Positions 59,001-64,000 of a stretch of DNA of 64,000 nucleotides are shown one piece after another. Origin of the DNA: Verpa conica. Taxonomy: Eukaryota > Ascomycota > Pezizomycetes > Pezizales > Morchellaceae. A program made the translations under genes and the position numbers. Numbering within the stretch: the stretch's first letter is position 1; the number at the start of each line of letters is the position of its first letter. The notes beneath the pieces are model-generated. The model saw only the letters and a program-made list of their open reading frames with translations. It was not told where the DNA came from and did no database searches. Location: positions 186,001 through 250,000 of the forward strand of contig JAUFSD010000009.1 in NCBI GenBank assembly GCA_033030425.1, given 5' to 3'.

Positions 59001-59300
59001 TAGGAAGCATCTACAACAGCTAACACCTGGTTCGAGGGTGGAGGTATTAGAAAATAAGCTGAAATTCTGCGCCCAGGATGACCAGGTAATTTCTTTCTAA
59101 TTTTTAGACTTATAAAGTAGTAGCAGTAGTAAATAAACACTCATTGATGTTTATGCTATATAATCTAAGTTTCTAAAAAGACCTACATATATGTAGTTTA
59201 GGCTTAACTCTGCTCAGAAATACTCCAAGTGACACTCCCCATAGTACTTTAAATTCCTCATGGGCTTCAGGTGTTATATACAAGCCAGGATCATTGTACC
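56081..59300. repeat. Tandem duplication unit B
   Basis: Head-to-tail copy of unit A, abutting it. Carries the intact lectin gene and has an uninterrupted sequence (TTACTAGCTTGACTATATAT near 56689) at the place where unit A has the MITE. Also carries extra sequence upstream of the lectin gene (about 58830-59030) not in unit A. Divergence is high, so this is not a recent duplication. Confidence 0.8.
57145..58311 (-). CDS. H-type-lectin-domain protein B
   Basis: Three exons: 58267-58311, 58050-58206 and 57145-57995, giving 350 aa; the exon layout, phases and 15-residue first exon are the same as in protein A. Coiled coil (LEKCQSEIKALQLASDQLKA), then three H-lectin-like modules: VYFTSPYSAPPGLPTGITEL..TWLEL, ITFQRPYSSPPQVVVWL..ATWIAY, and FTTPPRVAMALNSF..VEGMNWTLV, with an intact end ILYSAGASFIALG. 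The coiled coil suggests an oligomer, in line with trimeric H-lectins (inference). No signal peptide. Identity to A is moderate across the whole length, highest in module 2 (YSxPPQVVVWL and VRTYATDxTMxGFxIH). Confidence 0.87.
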
Positions 59301-62300
59301 GCTTTTTTATATAAAAAAAGATATATCGTTAGATATGCAGCTAGCCTTCCAGCTATACCACTACCGTACTAATAAGTAGAATATAAAAAACCGCCGTAGC
59401 GTAAAACTCAGGTTAAAAAATCTCTTATATGTTTTATAAATTCTTATATTGGCCATTTACTTATCCACGCGCATCAAGCTATATATGATCAGAGGAAAGG
59501 TTCCACGCGAAGGAGACATTTCTCTATAAATTATCAGACACAACCCCCAATACATATGAAAAAGAGAAATTATAATCGATACGATATTGAAATAGTATTT
59601 AAAGAAATCTAGAATCAAACTAGTTATATTATAAGATCCCTTAAAAACCCCCAGTAGCAAGAAAACCCTAATCAAACTCTAAGTGGGGACCAAAGCCAAA
59701 GAGCGGATCCTTAGAGATATTTTTAATTATATAGGATAGTCACTGTTATGACTGGGGTGCTTAAGACCTGGGCCCCGCTGAGAGAGAAAATCTCGTAGAG
59801 TAACAAGACCACTATTATTATCTATATACAATAGTCATATTTGCTTATTAGTATCTTTCCCTTGCTCAAGGCAACGGGATACTCGAGATAGTTATAAATG
59901 TTCACTCTGAAACTATGTTTATCGTGATATTAATATTCCGGTACATTCTTGACACTGCCTACAGAATAAGTCCTTTGTAAGCCATGTACTTATGATTAAT
60001 TCATTCATTCAAGTCCTTTGTAAGAATATTCCGGTATGGCAGGCCTGTGTCCTTATAACGTAAGTTACATACCGAAGATGTAAAAGCGGCGCGACTCTTC
60101 ACTAGGTAGGGGGGTGACTACCATGGAAGGCATTAACAGAGGAATTTGGGGGCTGCCGAAAAGATTATGCCTAAAAGCCTCAATGTAAAGGGTGTCAGGA
60201 ATTATCATGCTTAGTTGAGTGTAGTTTTGAGTGCAGCTTTGAGTGCAGCTTTAGGTACGGCAATTGAAACTAAACCACAAAGGGGCAATTCCTAAGATTT
60301 ATTGAATATCAAATATGAAAGCGCTAAGGATACAACCACCAGGGCATTGAAAACCCAGATGACAGAACGGACATGGGGATCTAACAATTGGTGCGCGTGT
60401 GGGTATCACTGTCTTCAGTTTGTGGCTGGTGCTTACAATGTTATGCAACGTCAGATTTGTAAGCGTCCCGTCCAACGCTACCCCTGTACACCCAACACCA
60501 TCGAACTCTCTCTCTCTCCTTCTTCGCACGGATGACATGTTTCTGTCTCAGCATTACCGAAGGCTAGTAAGTCAAGCTATCTGATTGTTAATTTATTGTC
60601 ATGCTTTTCAAAAGTCGTAGATACACTTTCTATCGCCACCGTTACAAGTGAGTTCACCCAAGGAACTACGTGAGAGACCCCACAATTAATTCTGTGTTAG
60701 AAAAAAGGAGGGGTGATGTCATACGAGAAGCATCTTACTCCCAGGGGACCTTAGCGGGCTCGCTTTTTGGCATCTGTCCCGAGTAATTCCAAAGATGCCA
60801 CCTCGAGAATAAGCACAGTCCCGATTATCCACACTTTCAGGGGAAAGTAGCACACTCAGTAGGCAGTTTTCTGGCCCTGGGGTTTAGAGCTAGAGCGTAA
60901 TGGGTATATGGCGCTGAAACAGGGCGGAATCTTTGAGGTAGGTGTAATCGTTTTTCTGTACTTTTTTAGTTCAAGTTTAACACGATTGGGTGCCAGGTTC
61001 AGGGTCTCTTATCTCAATGGAAGACTTGGATACCTTAATCTTCAAGTGGCCAATACGAAGCTCAATAACCTACCTCATGGATATACTCCAAGGGGGGGGG
61101 TCTAGAAAGGTAAGGGCAGAAGGTGTAGCATATTCGCCCCTCCAGGGTTGTCTTTCGGTTTTATTCGAAAGGTAGGAGATGGAGCGAAAAGGAATTCTAT
61201 AGGAGGGGGTGGCAATCTTCACTAAATGTGATTTCTCCTGCAATATAAATTTCCATAGCGGTAGTGGCGGAACCTGCATGAACTAGAATTTCTGCTGATC
61301 GAAATACAGTGCAGGAATTATCTAGAATAGATATGCAATGAACCCTCTTATTCCAATCCCCGTGACCCCGTTATTGGATACAAGCTTGCTAGGTAACCTG
61401 CAATTCTATGGTAGGGGAATCTATTACCGAGTTCGGGGTTCTTACCTGCCTATCATTACACAGTCAGAGCAAGTTTCAGTCAAACTAAGAACCTGGCCGA
61501 TCACATCCCGCTGCTTTGTTTATTGCTTTGTTTCAGGATTATAATGGTGGGAAGGAATCCCTTGGGTCAGTTGGTGGAAGTCGTCCTACATGCATATAGG
61601 AGCATCCTGGGGAATTTCCCGCGACCGGGCAGTTCGTAAAATCAATGCAGGGCCTACTGAGGCAAATACCCTTAGCTGCTAATGCGAGATAGGGGCGGGT
61701 GACTCGGATGGCCTTGCTTCTAGTGATGAACAGTGCGCATGTTGGCAACCCCATGGAATTGCATACGGTCAAAGGCGAGACAGGAGAGCTATCGCAAATA
61801 TGACCTATACTGCTTGGATTTTGAAGCCACTGGGGAAACTTTAACCACTACATCGTTGATCTGACCTCTCTCAGAGTTGGTAGTCTCATAAAGAAGCACG
61901 GCAGTTAACCTGCAGCGATTCAAGGGCACCTGATTAGTACTTTATCTAGGCTTGAAACTCTAGGTTCTCCGAAGGCATTCCTTTTGATTAGAAAATATCA
62001 ATCCTGCAGCTCAAGGATCCAAAGCAGGCCAAAGTTTTACATCTGTACCATACGAGGCAATTGTTAATTGGACATTAAGATTAAGATTAAGCGTTGGAAT
62101 CATATCGGGTCATTTTATCCCTGGTTTTTTTGAGACCCCTTAGCTTCAAAAGTTTCGGTAGCTACAGAAGGTCAATGAGATGCTTAGGTGTCAAAAGGCT
62201 GGGAGGGGGCCCAGGTACAATTCTTGCTGCTAAAATTTAGATGCACAGGCTATAGGGGCGGGAGATGCAATGATCCCTATCAAAAACTTGTACAGCGTAC

Positions 62301-62829
62301 GGCAAAAAAGATCGAGAAATCAAGGCCTGCTAACAGGGTCTTGTGACCAATCCTACTACTAGAATTTTTGCCAGAGGCCTAAGCAGCGAGTAGGGACACT
62401 GATTCTCGTACCTCGCGTTTCTCGATCTTTTTTACCGTTCTCTGTAAGTCTTGGGGTTCCTTTCTGTTGGCCACAGGCCTGAGTGAATCAGGTCCATCTT
62501 ATGAACCAGGTAATAAGCTCTGCCAAGACGGCCAATGCTAGATCTGGCTCACCGAGTCTTAGACATAGGGACGATACAGAATAGAGATTCTATAGAATAG
62601 TATAGTATTAAAATACTGTCACAAACAATGGGATCATAAGACAAAGATGCGTATAATTATGATGATTTTTTTGGTTGCGACCTACAAGTGACGTTAGCTC
62701 GTGACGCGGCTCTAAGCCCCACTAGACCTCCCCTTAAGCTAAAGTTTACCCCGCCAAAAACATCAACACCAACGACAAGCAACGTCACAACACCGATAAT
62801 TACAATAAAATATCTACAAACAAGTCAAA
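59301..62829. other. Gene-poor stretch
   Basis: About 3.5 kb without a supported gene. Contains the third retroposon footprint (59968-60024) and, at its right end, the promoter of the PLP2 gene. Overlapping frames on both strands at 60299-60584 are considered chance. Confidence 0.5.
59968..60024. mobile_element. Ultra-short retroposon insertion with exact 14-bp TSD
   Basis: AAGTCCTTTGTAAG occurs at 59968-59981 and 60011-60024 and flanks a 29-bp insert, CCATGTACTTATGATTAATT then CATTCATTC (59982-60010). It is the same 3' tail as at 2243 and 4861. The perfect duplication suggests a fairly recent insertion. Confidence 0.85.
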
Positions 62830-63865
62830 ATGGATATGAATATGCCAGTAAACGTTCCTATAGATGATCCAAACGCAGATACAGAATGGTAGGGCCCCCT
62901 CTTCCTCCAGAAATGCTCTAGTTCGTATTAACCTTCTACCACGTAGGAACGACATCCTCCGGAAACATGGTGTCATTCCCGAAAAACCCCCTTCACCAAC
63001 TCCTATGATCGAGGAAGCCATCCTTGAAGGACGAAGGCTAGCCCATGAGAATAGACTCGAAGGGAAAGACTTGGACGAGTTAGATGAGCTTGAGGATGAA
63101 GAAGACGAGGAATTTCTAGCAATCTATAGGTATTATAACCCCTAAAAGAATTATTGAGTCAAATAAAATATACTAATACTCTCACCCGTATAGACAGAAA
63201 CGACTAGCTGAGCTCTCGACAATCTCGCAGAAATCCGTCCATGGTCGTGTTTACCCCCTGCAAAAGCCGGACTATGCCCGAGATGTCACAGCAGCTTCAA
63301 AAGATTCTACAGTTCTCGTATTTTTATCCTCCGGAAACTCGGCAAATACTGAATCAAGGTTACTGGCTGAGCTATGGCGACGAGCTGCGGAGAAGTATGG
63401 AGATGTCAAGTTTTGCCAGATCAGGGGGGACATGTGCATTGAAGGCTATCCTGAGAGAAATTGCCCGACTATTCTAGTTTATAAAAATGAGGATATAGTT
63501 AAGCAGATTGTGACACTTGCTGAGTTGGGAGGCACAGGCACGAGACTTGAAGGTTTGTTCTTTCCCTCTTGTGGATACCACTCTTGATAACGAACCCCCC
63601 TCCTCTCCCTTTTTTTAATACCTTATTCCTTTATCTATGCATTTCCTAGCCTATTATTATGAATAATGAATAATACGGTGCTAATTATAAAGTAGATATT
63701 GAAAGGCTACTAGTTTCCGTTGAGGCTATTAAACAAAATGACCAGCGTCTGCGGCGAAAAGGTGATGATGACGATGACGACAACAATACCCGTACGACGC
63801 GGATAAAGTCTAGTAGTCGAAATGCCCGAGTCGATGATGCCGATGACGATGACGATTGGGATTAA
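62830..63865 (+). CDS. PLP2: Phosducin-like protein, PhLP2/PLP2 type
   Basis: Four exons: 62830-62888, 62947-63129, 63194-63552 and 63696-63865, total 256 aa. Starts MDMNMPVNVPIDDPNADTEW; the following NDILRKHGVIPEKPPSP is the conserved N-terminal block of PhLP2 (PDCL2/PDCL3). A charged helix (residues about 45-80, LEDEEDEEFLAIYRQKR) and a thioredoxin-like domain (STVLVFLSSGN, KFCQIRGDMCIEGYPERNCP, TILVYKNEDIVKQIV) follow; the tail is acidic and ends DDDDDWD. In yeast Plp2 works with the TRiC/CCT chaperonin in folding actin and tubulin and is essential (established). The domain lacks a CxxC redox site, normal for the family. Introns of 58, 64 and 143 nt; the frame is kept across all three. 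Confidence 0.92.
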
Positions 63866-64000
63866 TATTTATAGCTACTCTAAGTAGCTGTCATCATATA
63901 CACTTTGTGTTTCTTTCCTAATTTTTTCTTTTTCTTTTTCTGATTAGACGTGGGATTACACGTAACATACCAAGACTAGTGACTTAATTTGAGAACCTGG
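63866..64000. other. 3' flank of PLP2
   Basis: T-rich presumed 3'UTR; nothing else seen before the window edge. Confidence 0.5.

Noticed and set aside
60299..60584. Overlapping frames of 61-79 codons on both strands
   Set aside because: Mutually overlapping, short, no homology recognised.

Overview
The window looks like nuclear DNA of a filamentous ascomycete, most likely a Pezizomycete-type fungus (class is an inference; genus not determinable from this sequence). The evidence is genes broken by short introns (about 50-80 nt, GTAAGT/GTATGT donors, CTAAC-like branch sites, TAG/CAG acceptors), fungal-specific proteins (GH72 glucanosyltransferase with GPI tail, Git1-type permease, FHS sugar permease, Rsm22, Kex2-type secreted precursor), pyrimidine-rich core promoters, and long AT-rich gene-poor stretches with G/C homopolymers. 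No rRNA, convincing tRNA, CRISPR array or viral gene was seen.

Layout. 1-563 (-): 5' part of a secreted, dibasic-site-punctuated repeat protein that runs off the left edge. 0.6-5.6 kb: gene-poor, with two tiny retroposon footprints. 5.6-7.8 kb: an ankyrin-like remnant and a hidden three-exon orphan gene (+). 8.2-11.8 kb (-): mitoribosome assembly factor RSM22 and a metallophosphoesterase-fold protein that has lost several metal ligands. 11.9-12.2 kb: ankyrin-like fragment with an inverted partial copy. 14.7-17.5 kb (+): nine-exon CorA-like membrane protein. 18.9-21.4 kb: minisatellite, then a low-complexity basic/acidic protein gene with a 5'UTR intron. 22.3-29.3 kb (-): HAD phosphatase (HDHD5/YKR070W type), Git1-type glycerophosphodiester/phosphate permease, FHS-family sugar permease. 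29.3-35.5 kb: desert with an inverted-repeat element whose arms differ only by transitions. 35.5-37.2 kb (-): GH72 1,3-beta-glucanosyltransferase. 37.2-46.8 kb: desert. 46.8-49.0 kb (+): casein kinase 1. 49-52 kb: desert. 52.1-59.3 kb: head-to-tail tandem duplication, each unit carrying a three-exon gene for a coiled-coil plus H-type-lectin protein (-); the first unit also has a hAT-like MITE with 8-bp target duplication and a premature stop in its lectin gene. 59.3-62.8 kb: desert with a third retroposon footprint. 62.8-63.9 kb (+): phosducin-like protein PLP2.

The conserved genes are ordinary single-copy housekeeping or transport functions without evident operonic or pathway clustering. The accessory material of most interest is the secreted repeat precursor, the H-lectin tandem pair, the degenerate phosphoesterase, and a family of ultra-short 3'-end retroposon insertions sharing one sequence with an (ATTC)n tail and 13-16 bp target-site duplications. 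Exon boundaries were worked out by hand from splice signals and frame continuity; they are exact where stated but unverified by transcripts.
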